Counted from the first letter of the stretch, positions 25,063 through 34,452 are shown. The stretch is 64,000 nucleotides of DNA from Leucobacter allii (GCF_022919155.1 NZ_CP095045.1:3162001-3226000), one strand, 5' to 3'. A program made the numbers and translations. The notes: generated by a model from the sequence alone, not told the origin.

Positions 25063-25088
25063 AATACTAGTTTCGATAACTATAACAA
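25061..25088 (-). promoter_or_regulatory. Promoter of the oxygenase-hydrolase pair with MarR-like operator (copy 3)
   Basis: On the minus strand TTGTTA (25088-25083), a 16-base spacer and TATTGT (25066-25061). The spacer holds the best dyad copy, TAGTTTCGATAACTA on the plus strand (25068-25082): a perfect TAGTT/AACTA inverted repeat with 5 bases between the arms. Confidence 0.55.
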
Positions 25089-25151
25089 TTTTCCGGAGCG
25101 ACGCCCTCCCAGAGAATCGTCGGCTCCGGTACTCGCGGAGCCCCTCCTCGC

Positions 25152-25859
25152 TCAGGTGACATTCCAGCCGCGATCCACGTAGAGGTTGACGGCGGATACA
25201 CCCGTATTCCGCAACAGGAACTGCGTGGCGCCCACGACATCCTCCATCGTCGCCAGTTCGCCGCCCGGCGTCCGGTTCTTGTACTGATCCAGCACAGCCT
25301 CCGGCTTGCCCGCCCAGAACGGACTGTCGCCGATGATCCCTGGATGCAGGGCGTTCACCCGGATCGGAGCGAGTTCGAGGGCAAGGGTGTTCGTCAACCC
25401 GACGACACCGCCATTGATCGACGAGACCGTCGTCGATCCGGGGTAGGGCAGATCCTTCGCCCGGCCGCCGAAGAGCACAACGCCCGTCTCCACGGAACTC
25501 GCCATCTTCGGCAGCAGCGCGTGCACCGTCTCCGCATAGCCGACGAGCTTGAGCGTGACCAGCCGTCGAGCGCGCGCGATGTCGTAGTCGCGGATCGTAT
25601 TCGCGTCACGCTCGATCGCCGCGAGCACCAGGCCGTCGACGCGTTCGATCGACGCGAGCTGCGCGGCGATTTGCTCCGGCTCCGAGATATCCAGGGCGAT
25701 CCCATCCGCCTCCGGTCCGAGTTCGGCTGCTCTGGCCCGGGCGCGCTCGGCATCACGCCCGGTGATCACGACGCGGTCGCCCCGCTCGATGCTGTCCCGG
25801 GCGATCTCCAGGCCGATCCCAGAGGTCCCCCCGACGACGACGATAGTCTTCTTGCTCAC
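25152..25859 (-). CDS. SDR-fold protein lacking the catalytic Tyr-Lys
   Basis: 235 residues. The N-terminus VVVGGTSGIGLEIA and the C-terminal RVNALHPGIIGDSPFW leave no doubt about the SDR fold. Lining up the helix before VVGLTNTLALELAP with the usual YxxxK gives V-S-S-I-N instead of Y-x-x-x-K, so both catalytic residues are absent. It may bind NAD(P) or ligand without classical chemistry, or use other residues. It is divergent from the amidohydrolase across 198 bases. Confidence 0.85.
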   Translation of the reverse strand: MSKKTIVVVGGTSGIGLEIARDSIERGDRVVITGRDAERARARAAELGPEADGIALDISEPEQIAAQLASIERVDGLVLAAIERDANTIRDYDIARARRLVTLKLVGYAETVHALLPKMASSVETGVVLFGGRAKDLPYPGSTTVSSINGGVVGLTNTLALELAPIRVNALHPGIIGDSPFWAGKPEAVLDQYKNRTPGGELATMEDVVGATQFLLRNTGVSAVNLYVDRGWNVT

Positions 25860-26057
25860 ATTTCTCCTTCGGTGTGGCGTCCGACCGACCTGGGGATCGG
25901 CTCAATTTCGATCGACCCCCCGGAAGTCCGACTGGACAACTTCGTTCAGTACTGCTTAACTCAGGAGTCAAGTCGACCCGAGCAAGAATGTCAACTTCGC
26001 CGTCCCGGATGCGGGCGCTGCTCGCGACGTCACCAGCAAATCAAGGAGGATATGCCC

Positions 26058-27485
26058 ATGACCGACCACGCCCTGCCTCAGGACGGGCAGCCCATCGTGT
26101 TCCGCAACGGGATCGTGCTGACCATGGACGAGTCCCACACGGTGCTGCGGGACGCCGACGTGCTCGTCATCGACGGCAAGATCGCCGCCGTGGGCCCGGA
26201 CCTCGACGCCCCGAGCAACGCGTTCGAGATCGACGCGGCTGGCGGCATCGTGATGCCGGGCATGATCGACACGCACCGCCACATGTGGCAGACCGCGATG
26301 CGCGGCTACGGCGCCGACTGGACGCTGTCGCAGTACTTCGTCTGGTACTACCTCGAGCACGGCATGAAGTTCCGCCCCGAGGACATCGCCGCCGGCAACC
26401 TCATCTCTGCGCTCGACGCGATCGAGGGCGGCGTCACCACGAGCGTCGACTGGTCGCACGGGCTGAGCACGCCGGCACACGGCGAGGCCGCCGTAGAGGT
26501 CCTCGCGACCTCGCCGGGGCGCTTCGTCTTCGCCTACGGCAATATCCACGCCGCGCCCTGGGAGTGGACTCAGGACCCCGCGGTACGCCGAGTGATCGCG
26601 GAGGCCCGCGACGATTCGCGGATCTTCGCGACGCAGCTCGCCTTCGATGTGCCCGGCGACGACGGCTTCCCCGAGGCCGCCGCATTCGCGACCGCCCGCG
26701 AGCTCGAGATCCCCGTCACGACGCACGCCGGCGTCTGGGGAGCCACCGGCGACAAAGGCATCGACATGATGTACCAGCACGGCGTGATGCAGCCTGGCTA
26801 CACCTACGTGCACGCTGCCACGCTCAGCGACGAGTCCTACCAGAAGATCGCTGCGACGGGCGGCACCGTCTCCCTCTCCACGGAGAGCGAGCAGACGTGC
26901 GGCCAGGGATACCCGCCGGCCAGCGCGCTGCGCAAGCACGGAATCCCGGCATCGCTGTCGATCGACACGAGCGTCTGGTTCAGCTCCGACATGTTCTCCG
27001 CCATGCGCTCCACAATCGGCGCCGATCGCTCCCTCGAGCATTACATCGCGCACCAGACGAACGACACCGTCACGCATGCCACGCTACGCGTCGAGGACGT
27101 CGTCGATTGGACGACGCGCGGCGGCGCCCGCGCGATCGGCAAGCTCGACGAGGTCGGCAGTCTCGAGGTCGGCAAGCTCGCCGATGTTGTCCTCATCAAG
27201 AACGAGGACTCGCCGACGATGACGCCGATCCTGAATCCCTACGGCCATGTCGTCTATCAGGCGGGACGGGGCGATGTGCACACCGTGCTCGTCGGCGGAG
27301 CACCGGTTAAGTTCGACAGCAAACTCGTCGACCGCACGCGCGTTCCCGCGGCGCGGACGCAGCTGGAGAACACTATCGAATTCCTCCGGGGTTCGCTCGG
27401 CGAGGAGACCTGGCGGGCCGGGATGTATCCCGAGATTCCCGAGACCGAAATTCTCAGCAACCCCTACCAATACCGCAAGCACTGA
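26058..27485 (+). CDS. Metal-dependent amidohydrolase (TRZ/ATZ-SsnA deaminase-like)
   Basis: 475 residues. Composite beta domains flank a TIM barrel: N-terminal FRNGIVLTMDESHTVL and GKIAAVGPDL, the DTHRH metal motif (His73, His75), later His in TTHAGVW and YVHAAT, the Asp in SIDTS, and a C-terminal GSLEVGKLADVVLIK. This group hydrolyses or deaminates s-triazines, guanine, cytosine or adenosyl compounds. AAGGAGG lies 8 bases before the ATG at 26058; ATG at 26052 would be too close. It is transcribed away from the SDR-like gene and followed by the hydroxyglutarate oxidase gene after 34 bases. It may or may not belong to the island pathway. Confidence 0.9.
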   Translation: MTDHALPQDGQPIVFRNGIVLTMDESHTVLRDADVLVIDGKIAAVGPDLDAPSNAFEIDAAGGIVMPGMIDTHRHMWQTAMRGYGADWTLSQYFVWYYLEHGMKFRPEDIAAGNLISALDAIEGGVTTSVDWSHGLSTPAHGEAAVEVLATSPGRFVFAYGNIHAAPWEWTQDPAVRRVIAEARDDSRIFATQLAFDVPGDDGFPEAAAFATARELEIPVTTHAGVWGATGDKGIDMMYQHGVMQPGYTYVHAATLSDESYQKIAATGGTVSLSTESEQTCGQGYPPASALRKHGIPASLSIDTSVWFSSDMFSAMRSTIGADRSLEHYIAHQTNDTVTHATLRVEDVVDWTTRGGARAIGKLDEVGSLEVGKLADVVLIKNEDSPTMTPILNPYGHVVYQAGRGDVHTVLVGGAPVKFDSKLVDRTRVPAARTQLENTIEFLRGSLGEETWRAGMYPEIPETEILSNPYQYRKH

Positions 27486-27519
27486 CCGTTCGTCCGGCGC
27501 TCCGAGGAGGCCCGTCTTG

Positions 27520-28740
27520 ATGCCGTCGCCCGCGCGCTTCGCCGTGGTCGGCGGCGGCATCATCGGCGTGGCGACCGCCCGAGAACTCACCCGTCGATTC
27601 CCCGGGGCCGAGGTCACGGTCTTCGAGAAGGAGCCGGAGCTCGCGCGGCACCAGACCGGCCACAACTCCGGCGTGGTGCACGCGGGCCTCTACTACCAGC
27701 CGGGCAGCCTGAAGGCGCGGCTGTGCCGCCGCGGCGCGGCGCTGCTCGCCGAGTTCGCCGCCGAGCACGCGGTGCCGTTCGAACGCTGCGGCAAGGTCGT
27801 CGTCGCGCTCGATCCCGAGGAGCTCCCGCGGCTGCGCGACATCCACGCGCGGGCCCGGGCGAACGGCGTCCCCGGAGTGTCGCTCGTCGGGCCCGCGGGA
27901 CTCGGCGCGCTCGAACCGCAGGCCGTGGGCCTCGAGGCGCTGCACTCGCCCGCGACCGCCATCATCGACTACCCGCGGCTCACCGAGCGCCTCGCGGCGG
28001 ATCTGCGCGGCCGGGGCGGCGCCGTCCGCCTGGGCGCCGAGGTCGTCTCGATCGCTCAGCGCGCGGAGGGCGTGCGGATCTCGACGCCGAGGAGCAGCGA
28101 GGTCTTCGACGCGGCGATCGTCTGCGCCGGGCTCCAGTCGGATCGCCTCGGGCGACTCGCCGGCGGCGCCCGGTCCCCCGCGATCATCCCCTTCTTCGGG
28201 CAGTACCTGCGGCTCGGAGACGAGTTCCGCACGGTCACCCGCGGGCTCGTGTACCCGGTGCCCGACCCGCGGTACCCGTTCCTCGGCGTCCACCTCACCA
28301 AGCGGGTCGGCGGCGAGATGACGATCGGCCCGAACGCCTTCCTCTCGCCCGCCCGCGAGCGCTACACGGGCGTCGGGGCGGACGCCCGCGACGTCCGGGA
28401 GGTGCTCCGCGAACCGGGATTCTGGCGCTTCGCCGGCCGCAACCTCCCCGCGGCGGTCTCCGAGGGCCTGGGCGTGCTCTCGAGCCGGCGCCTCGTGCGG
28501 CGGGCCGCGCGCTACGTCCCCGCGATCGCCGACGCGCCGGTGACGAGCCTCCCCCGCGGCGTGCGCGCCCAGGCCGTCGCCCGCGACGGGACCCTGGTCG
28601 ACGACTTCGTGATCGAGCACCGCGGAGCGGTCGCGCTGCTGCGCAACGCCCCCTCGCCCGGGGCGACCGCCTCGCTGGCCATCGCCGAGCACCTCGTGCA
28701 GGACATCATCGACGCGCGGGGACTGCCGGCGGCCCCGTAG
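27520..28740 (+). CDS. lhgO: L-2-hydroxyglutarate oxidase / dehydrogenase
   Basis: 406 residues, the usual LhgO length. DAO-type FAD motif [12 protein letters not shown], then [20 protein letters not shown], which is diagnostic of the family, and GPNAFLSP and [17 protein letters not shown] near the end. Oxidises L-2-hydroxyglutarate to 2-oxoglutarate, passing electrons to the membrane quinone pool. GAGGAGG 9 bases before the ATG. Ten bases separate it from dcd. Confidence 0.93.
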   Translation: MPSPARFAVVGGGIIGVATARELTRRFPGAEVTVFEKEPELARHQTGHNSGVVHAGLYYQPGSLKARLCRRGAALLAEFAAEHAVPFERCGKVVVALDPEELPRLRDIHARARANGVPGVSLVGPAGLGALEPQAVGLEALHSPATAIIDYPRLTERLAADLRGRGGAVRLGAEVVSIAQRAEGVRISTPRSSEVFDAAIVCAGLQSDRLGRLAGGARSPAIIPFFGQYLRLGDEFRTVTRGLVYPVPDPRYPFLGVHLTKRVGGEMTIGPNAFLSPARERYTGVGADARDVREVLREPGFWRFAGRNLPAAVSEGLGVLSSRRLVRRAARYVPAIADAPVTSLPRGVRAQAVARDGTLVDDFVIEHRGAVALLRNAPSPGATASLAIAEHLVQDIIDARGLPAAP

Positions 28741-28750
28741 AATCGAGCAC

Positions 28751-29356
28751 GTGCTGCTCTCAGATCGCGACATCAAGGCCGAGTTCGAGTCCGGGCGCAT
28801 CGGGCTCGCCCCGAGCGAACCGTCGATGGTGCAGCCCTCGAGCGTCGACGTACGGCTCGACCGCTACTTCCGGCTGTTCGACAACCACAAGTACGCCGTG
28901 ATCGACCCCGCCGAGGAGCAGCCGGAGCTCACCCGCCTCATCGAGGTCGATCCGGCCGAGGGCTTCATCCTCCATCCCGGGGAGTTCGTGCTCGGTTCGA
29001 CCTTCGAGCAGGTCTCGCTGCCCGACGACATCGCGGCGCGGCTCGAGGGGAAGAGCTCGCTCGGCCGTCTCGGGCTCCTCACGCACTCGACGGCCGGCTT
29101 CATCGATCCGGGATTCGAGGGCCACGTCACCCTCGAGCTCTCGAACGTGGCGACGCTGCCGATCCGCCTGTGGCCCGGGATGAAGATCGGCCAGCTCTGC
29201 TTCTTCCGGCTCTCCTCAGCCGCCGAGCGGCCCTACGGCTCGGGCGCGACGTACTCGCGCTATCTCGGGCAGCGGGGGCCGACGGCATCCCGTTCGCACC
29301 TCAACTTCCATCGCGCCGACGTCACGGCGACCGACGCGGGCGCGCCCGGACGCTGA
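28751..29356 (+). CDS. dcd: dCTP deaminase (probably dUMP-forming)
   Basis: 201 residues with the Dcd signature: [11 protein letters not shown] start, [35 protein letters not shown] with the catalytic Glu region, and GQRGPTASR at the C-terminus. Actinobacterial Dcd of this type (known from Mycobacterium) makes dUMP directly from dCTP; I assume the same here. GTG start at 28751. Confidence 0.96.
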   Translation: MLLSDRDIKAEFESGRIGLAPSEPSMVQPSSVDVRLDRYFRLFDNHKYAVIDPAEEQPELTRLIEVDPAEGFILHPGEFVLGSTFEQVSLPDDIAARLEGKSSLGRLGLLTHSTAGFIDPGFEGHVTLELSNVATLPIRLWPGMKIGQLCFFRLSSAAERPYGSGATYSRYLGQRGPTASRSHLNFHRADVTATDAGAPGR

Positions 29357-29388
29357 GCGCCCGGGCGTCCCGGGGCGCCCCGGCGCTC
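29355..29388. terminator. Hairpin after dcd
   Basis: GAGCGCC(c)GGGCG pairs with CGCCC(c)GGCGCTC across an 8-base loop, starting at the dcd stop codon. It probably ends the lhgO-dcd transcript. The remaining bases before the malic enzyme gene show no recognisable element. Confidence 0.6.
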
Positions 29389-29543
29389 GGCGCCGCCGAC
29401 CATCCGATAGACTCGGCCTTCCACGTCACATCAGACGCCCCAGTAACGGGCGCCGTCCCGCATCATCCCGCGGTGACCGCGTCTGCCGCCTGATCGCGCA
29501 ACGCCGCGACGATTCGACGACACTCACCGTGAGGGAACCGTAC

Positions 29544-30791
29544 ATGCAGTCTGACCCGTCATCCGCCGTGCCCCCGATCCCGGAGGCCGAGATCTTCGCC
29601 GAGCACGAGGGCGGCAAGCTCTCCGTCGCGCTCGCACGCCCCCTGGAGACCACCAGGGACCTCTCCATCGCGTACACCCCCGGCGTCGCCCAGGTGAGCC
29701 GCGCGATCGCCGCCGACCCCGCGGTCGCCGCCAGCCACACCTGGGCCTCCCGCCTCGTCGCCGTGGTCTCCGACGGCACCGCGGTGCTCGGGCTCGGCGA
29801 CATCGGCGCCGCCGCCTCGCTGCCCGTCATGGAGGGCAAGAGCGCGCTCTTCCAGCGCTTCGGCGGCCTGAACTCGATCCCGATCGTGCTCGACACGACC
29901 GATGTCGACGAGATCGTCGAGACCCTCGTCCGCATCGCCCCGAGCTTCGGCGCCGTGAACCTCGAGGACGTCGCGGCCCCCCGCTGCTTCGAACTCGAGG
30001 CGCGACTCATCGAGGCGCTCGACATGCCGGTGATGCACGACGACCAGCACGGCACCGCCGTCGTGGCGCTCGCCGCGCTGCTCGGCGCGTCGCGCGTGGT
30101 CGGCAAGGAGCTGGCCGGCCTCCGCGTCGTCATCTCGGGCGCGGGCGCCGCCGGCATCGCCGTCGCGAAGATGCTCCTCGACGCCGGCATCGAGGACATC
30201 GTCCTGCTCGATTCGCGCGGCGTGCTCCTCCCCGGCCGCGCGGGCGTCGACGGCGTCAAGGCGGAGCTCGCGGCGCGCAGCAATCCGCGCGGCGTCTCCG
30301 GAGGCACGGCGGAGGCGCTCGCCGGCGCCGACGTCTTCATCGGCGTCTCGTCCTCCACCGTGCCCGAGGCGCACCTCGCCGGCATGGCCGAGGACGCCAT
30401 CGTCTTCGCCCTGTCGAACCCGGATCCGGAGGTCCGGCCCGAGGTCGCGGCGCGCCACGCGGCCGTCGTCGCGACGGGCCGCAGCGATTTCCCCAACCAG
30501 ATCAACAACGTGCTCGCCTTCCCCGGCATCTTCCGCGGGGCGCTCGACGCGGGCGCGAAGCGCATCACGTCCGCGATGAAGCTCGCGGCCGCGCAGGCGA
30601 TCGCCGCGCTGGTGGGCGACGAGCTCGCGGCCGACCGCATCGTGCCGAGCCCGCTCGATCCCCGCGTCGCGGACGCGGTCGCGGCCGCCGTCGCCCGGGC
30701 AGCGACCGAGCCCGCCGCGACCGGACCGGCCGCGGAGCCGGAGCCGGAGCCCGAGCCGGATTCGGCGCCGGCCGCCCTCGCGGGCGCGTAG
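29544..30791 (+). CDS. NAD(P)-dependent malic enzyme (oxaloacetate-decarboxylating)
   Basis: 415 residues. The malic enzyme N-terminal part has SIAYTPGVA, VSDGTAVLGLGDIG, MEGKSALFQRFGG and the metal-site MHDDQHGTA; the NAD domain has SGAGAAGIA; FALSNPDPEV and GRSDFPNQINNVLAFPGIFRGALD complete the family pattern. It is the short form without the phosphotransacetylase-like domain of MaeB. The last 30 residues are an Ala/Pro/Glu-rich tail with a run of EP pairs. ATG at 29544 has GAGGGAA 6 bases upstream; GTG at 29529 is less likely. Confidence 0.95.
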   Translation: MQSDPSSAVPPIPEAEIFAEHEGGKLSVALARPLETTRDLSIAYTPGVAQVSRAIAADPAVAASHTWASRLVAVVSDGTAVLGLGDIGAAASLPVMEGKSALFQRFGGLNSIPIVLDTTDVDEIVETLVRIAPSFGAVNLEDVAAPRCFELEARLIEALDMPVMHDDQHGTAVVALAALLGASRVVGKELAGLRVVISGAGAAGIAVAKMLLDAGIEDIVLLDSRGVLLPGRAGVDGVKAELAARSNPRGVSGGTAEALAGADVFIGVSSSTVPEAHLAGMAEDAIVFALSNPDPEVRPEVAARHAAVVATGRSDFPNQINNVLAFPGIFRGALDAGAKRITSAMKLAAAQAIAALVGDELAADRIVPSPLDPRVADAVAAAVARAATEPAATGPAAEPEPEPEPDSAPAALAGA

Positions 30792-30808
30792 CGCCGTCCC
30801 GCGGGACG

Positions 30809-30839
30809 CCCGGGCGCCCCTGCCCCCGGGGCGCCCGGG
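30809..30839. terminator. Bidirectional hairpin terminator
   Basis: 12-bp perfect stem CCCGGGCGCCCC (30809-30820) with GGGGCGCCCGGG (30828-30839), between convergent malic enzyme and CopD-CtaG genes. A further copy of the right arm lies in the 3' end of the latter gene. Confidence 0.8.
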
Positions 30840-30842
30840 TCC

Positions 30843-32879
30843 CTATCTCCGGGGCGCCCGGGCGTCGCGCTCGGCCTGCCGGGCGAGCATCGCGTTGTAG
30901 GCCCGCAGCTCCGCGTCGTCCGATCGGTCGGCGGCGCGGTCCTTGCGCCGCTGCTCCTTCGCATCGCTCCGCGACCACTGCACGGCGACGATGAGGGCGA
31001 GCGCGAGGGTCGGCAGCTCGCCGATGCCCCACGCGATCCCCCCGCCCGCCGATTGATCCTCGAGCGGTGTCGCGCCCCAGCTGCGTCCCATCGCCCCGAA
31101 CCAGTCGGCGAGCATGAGCCCGTCGCCCGTCATCAGGGTCACCCCGAAGAAGGCGTGCGAGGCCATCGTCGCGAAGAGGGTGACGAGTCTGAGCGGGTAC
31201 GGGAAGCGGTAGGGCACGGGGTCGACGCCGATCATCGACAGGCTGAAGAGGTAGCCGGAGATGAGGAAGTGGACGATCATCCACTGGTGCCCGAGGTGCT
31301 CGGCCATCGCCCAGCGGAAGATCGGGGTGAAGTAGAAGACCCAGAGCGAGCCGGCGAACACGACCGCCGCGACCGCGGGGTGCGTGACGATGCGGGAGAA
31401 CGGGGTCTGCACGCCCCAGAGGATCCACTCGCGCCCGCCCCAGGAGCCGTCGCCGCGCTTCTCGCACGCGCGCAGGGCGAGCGTCACCGGTGCGCCGAGC
31501 ACGAGCACGAGCGGGATGAGCATCGTGAGCAGCATGTGGCCGAGCATGTGCACGCTGAAGAGATACGCCTCGTACGCGTTGAACGGACCGTTCGTCGTGT
31601 AGAACAGGACGAGCATCCCGAGGATCCAGGCGATGGTGCGGCCGACCGGCCACCGATCGCCGCGCCGCGCGAGGCGGATCACGCCGGCCAGGTAGAGCGC
31701 GATGCCGAAGGCGCTCACGAGGGCCCAGGCCAGGTCGAACTTCCACTCGGTGAGATAGCTCAGCGGGGTGAGCTCGGGCGGCAGCGGGTCGCCGGTGAGC
31801 CACTCGGCCGGGCTGATGCCCGAGCCCTGCTCCTGCGCCGGCTCGAAGGAGACGGGCGTCGCCGTGCGGCCGAGCGCGCCCGCGATGCCGCTCGCGGCGC
31901 CCATCACGGCGAGCTCCGCGACGACGAACCACGCGAAGACCCGACCGCCGCGGGGCGACGCGACGATGCGCGGGATGAGCCGGGAGCGCTGGAACGCGCC
32001 GAAGCCGCCGAGGAGCACGAGCGCCGCGGTCTTCAGGATGACGAGCCGTCCGTAGCCGGTGCCGAGGAGGGCGTCCCAGGTGCCCACGCGGAGCCACGCG
32101 CTCACCACGCCCGAGGCGGCGACGCCGATGAAGGCGCAGAGCGCGAGCGTGGAGTAGCGCGCCGTCAGGACCGCGAGCCGCGGGCGGTCGACGGCGCGCG
32201 CGAGGAAGACGAGCGTGAGGAGCCCGCCGAGCCAGACCGCGGCGCCCACGAGGTGCACGAGCAGCGAGTTCACGGCCTGGGCGTGCCCGGACGCGCCGGC
32301 GGCGTGCCCCTGCGAGGCGAGCGGCAGCGCGGTGGCCAGCGCGGCGACGAGCACGAGCAGCGTGAGCCGGCGCTCGCGGATCGCGAAGGCGAGCACCGTG
32401 GTGCCCGCCGCGAGCAGCAGCTCGACGAGCCACAGCCGGCCGAGCTCGATCTCGGTGACGAACTGCGCGAGGCCGGCGCCGAAGCTCGCGTCGAGGGAGA
32501 AGGCGAGGCCGGAGACGTCGACGTAGGTGAAGAGGATCGTGGCCGCGCTCGCGACGGTGAGGAGGGCGGCCGAGCCCGCGGCCACGTCCATCGCGATGCC
32601 CGCCTCGCGCCCGCCCGAAGCGGCGCCGGCGCCTCGCGCATCCGGGTCGCGGCCCTCGCCCGCGACCGCCCAGACGGCCATCACGACGGCGCCGATGAGC
32701 CCGGCCATGGCCACGTTGACGAGCGTTCGCGAGAGGGGCAGCCCGTAGCGCACGACGGCACCGGGATCGGCGAGCGCGCGCTCGTCCGCGGCGCCGCCGA
32801 TCCCGAGCCCGAGGAGCACCGCCGCGAGCGTCGCCGCGAGGAGGACGGCGGGGGCGAGGACGCGGAGCAGACGGGGCAC
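30843..32879 (-). CDS. CopD-CtaG fusion: copper-resistance / cytochrome c oxidase assembly membrane protein
   Basis: 678 residues with about 15 membrane segments. The N-terminal half has CopD-type features (LVHLVGAAVWLGGLLTLVF, with His in the membrane; ILKTAALVLLGGFGA). The C-terminal half from about 370 is CtaG/caa3 assembly-like (FYTTNGPFNAYEAYLFSVHMLGHMLLTML; HPAVAAVVFAGS; GHQWMIVHFLISGYLF). Fusions of this type are common in actinobacteria and are thought to deliver copper to the cytochrome oxidase CuB site. The tail is charged and cytoplasmic. A start at 32879 fits the first membrane segment. Confidence 0.92.
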   Translation of the reverse strand: MPRLLRVLAPAVLLAATLAAVLLGLGIGGAADERALADPGAVVRYGLPLSRTLVNVAMAGLIGAVVMAVWAVAGEGRDPDARGAGAASGGREAGIAMDVAAGSAALLTVASAATILFTYVDVSGLAFSLDASFGAGLAQFVTEIELGRLWLVELLLAAGTTVLAFAIRERRLTLLVLVAALATALPLASQGHAAGASGHAQAVNSLLVHLVGAAVWLGGLLTLVFLARAVDRPRLAVLTARYSTLALCAFIGVAASGVVSAWLRVGTWDALLGTGYGRLVILKTAALVLLGGFGAFQRSRLIPRIVASPRGGRVFAWFVVAELAVMGAASGIAGALGRTATPVSFEPAQEQGSGISPAEWLTGDPLPPELTPLSYLTEWKFDLAWALVSAFGIALYLAGVIRLARRGDRWPVGRTIAWILGMLVLFYTTNGPFNAYEAYLFSVHMLGHMLLTMLIPLVLVLGAPVTLALRACEKRGDGSWGGREWILWGVQTPFSRIVTHPAVAAVVFAGSLWVFYFTPIFRWAMAEHLGHQWMIVHFLISGYLFSLSMIGVDPVPYRFPYPLRLVTLFATMASHAFFGVTLMTGDGLMLADWFGAMGRSWGATPLEDQSAGGGIAWGIGELPTLALALIVAVQWSRSDAKEQRRKDRAADRSDDAELRAYNAMLARQAERDARAPRR

Positions 32880-32990
32880 CCGACCAGCCTACGCGCACCC
32901 GCGTGGGGATCCGCCCCGACGAGGAGGGCAATGCGACGCCGCGTGACGCCGCCGCGCGCCCGCGGGCGCGCCGGCCGTTATCATCGCAGC

Positions 32991-34103
32991 ATGAACGCCG
33001 CTCCGTACCGCGCCGACCTCGTCGGCAGCTTCCTCCGCCCCGCCCCGCTCGCCGACGCCAGGCGCCGATTCGCCGACGGCGGGATCGGGGCCGACGAGCT
33101 CCGAGCCGTCGAGGACGCGGCCATCGCGGATCTCGTCGCGCGGCAGGCCGCGAGCGGTCTCCGGCTCGCCACCGACGGCGAGTTCGGCCGGTCCTGGTGG
33201 CACTTCGACTTCTTCGGCTCCCTCGAGGGCGTCGACATCGTCGAGCTCGACCACGGCATCCAGTTCCAGGGCGTACAGACCCGCCCGCGCGGCGTGCACA
33301 TCTCCGGTCCGATCGGCTTCGGCGCCGACAACCCGTTCCTCGCGCAGTTCGTCCGCATCCGCGACCTCGCGGCCGCCGCGGGGCTCGCGGCGAAGTTCAC
33401 GATACCCGCGCCCACCGTGCTCGACTTCCGTCTCGAGCAGGGCCACATCGACCCGGTCGCCTACCCGGGCGGGCGCGACGCCATCGTCGACGACCTCGTG
33501 CAGGCCTACCGCGACGCCGTGAGCGCCCTCTACGCCCTCGGGGCGCGCTACCTCCAGTTCGACGACACGGCCTGGGCGTACCTGTGCAGCACCGAGGAGC
33601 TCGAGAAGGCGCGGGCGCGCGGCATCGACACCGACGGGATCGCGGAGCGCTACGCGGACCTCATCAATCGCATCCTCGCGGACCAGCCGGAGGATCTCAC
33701 GGTCACGACCCACGTCTGCCGCGGCAACTTCCGTTCCACCTGGGTCTCCTCCGGCGGCTACGAGCCCATCGCGGAGCAGCTGCTGGCGGGGACCGACTAC
33801 GACGGCTACTTCCTCGAGTACGATTCCGAGCGCGCCGGCGGCTTCGAGCCGCTGCGCTTCCTCCCCGCGGGTCCCAAGCGCGTGGTCCTCGGCCTCATCA
33901 CGACCAAGTCGGGCGCCTTCGAGGATCCCGCGGTGATCCGCGGCCGCATCGCGGACGCCGCGCGCTTCGCCCCGCTCGAGCAGCTGGCGCTCAGCCCCCA
34001 GTGCGGCTTCGCCTCCACCGAGGAGGGGAACCTGCTGAGCGAGGAGGAGCAGTGGGCGAAGGTCCGCGCCGTCGTCGACATCGCCGCGGAGGTCTGGGGC
34101 TGA
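32991..34103 (+). CDS. MetE-like (cobalamin-independent methionine synthase C-terminal domain) methyltransferase
   Basis: 370 residues, equal to the catalytic half of MetE only. Zinc ligands are visible: His and Cys in TTHVCRGN (near 240), Glu in LEYDSERAG, Cys in LSPQCGF (near 338). LATDGEFGRSWW and QFDDTAWAY are typical of the stand-alone family often annotated 5-methyltetrahydropteroyltriglutamate-homocysteine methyltransferase. Without the N-terminal folate domain the real methyl donor is uncertain. The ATG at 32991 lacks a clear ribosome site. Confidence 0.9.
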   Translation: MNAAPYRADLVGSFLRPAPLADARRRFADGGIGADELRAVEDAAIADLVARQAASGLRLATDGEFGRSWWHFDFFGSLEGVDIVELDHGIQFQGVQTRPRGVHISGPIGFGADNPFLAQFVRIRDLAAAAGLAAKFTIPAPTVLDFRLEQGHIDPVAYPGGRDAIVDDLVQAYRDAVSALYALGARYLQFDDTAWAYLCSTEELEKARARGIDTDGIAERYADLINRILADQPEDLTVTTHVCRGNFRSTWVSSGGYEPIAEQLLAGTDYDGYFLEYDSERAGGFEPLRFLPAGPKRVVLGLITTKSGAFEDPAVIRGRIADAARFAPLEQLALSPQCGFASTEEGNLLSEEEQWAKVRAVVDIAAEVWG

Positions 34104-34123
34104 CGCGCTCCCGCCGAACGCGA

Positions 34124-34158
34124 ACGGCCCCGGTCCTCCTGCGGAGGGCCGGGGCCGT
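34124..34158. terminator. Bidirectional hairpin terminator
   Basis: 16-bp stem with one mismatch (ACGGCCCCGGTCCTCC against GGAGGGCCGGGGCCGT, loop TGC) between the convergent MetE-like and HU genes. Confidence 0.85.
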
Positions 34159-34173
34159 ATCGATGCGGTGAAC

Positions 34174-34452
34174 TTACTTCACGGCAGCCTTGAGCTTCGA
34201 GCCGACCGAGACCTTGACGCGCTTGCCCGCGGGGATCTCGATGGTGTCGCCGGTGCGGGGGTTGCGGCCCGTGCGCGCGGCGGTCGTCGCGGTCTCGAAG
34301 GAGATCCACCCCGGGATCGAGACCTTCTCGCCGCCGGCGACGGTCTCGGAGACAGCGGCGAACAGGCCGTCGATCACGCTCGAAACCGCAGCCTGGCTCT
34401 GGCCGGTCTCAGCGGCGATCTTCGCGACGAGCTCGGTCTTGTTGAGTGCCAT
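34174..34452 (-). CDS. HU-family DNA-binding protein
   Basis: 92 residues: MALNKTELVAKIA start, VSIPGWISFE, and the DNA-arm motif ARTGRNPRTGDTIEIPAGKRVKVSVG that defines HU/IHF. Histone-like nucleoid protein. It lacks the Lys/Ala-rich tail of mycobacterial HupB. GGAAGGACAC precedes the ATG. A TAAAAT hexamer on the minus strand (34584-34579) could be its -10 box. Confidence 0.97.
   Translation of the reverse strand: MALNKTELVAKIAAETGQSQAAVSSVIDGLFAAVSETVAGGEKVSIPGWISFETATTAARTGRNPRTGDTIEIPAGKRVKVSVGSKLKAAVK

Noticed and set aside
31053..32990. Long in-frame extension upstream of the MetE-like gene
   Set aside because: It is antisense to the CopD-CtaG gene and Arg/Glu-rich; family homology begins at the ATG at 32991.
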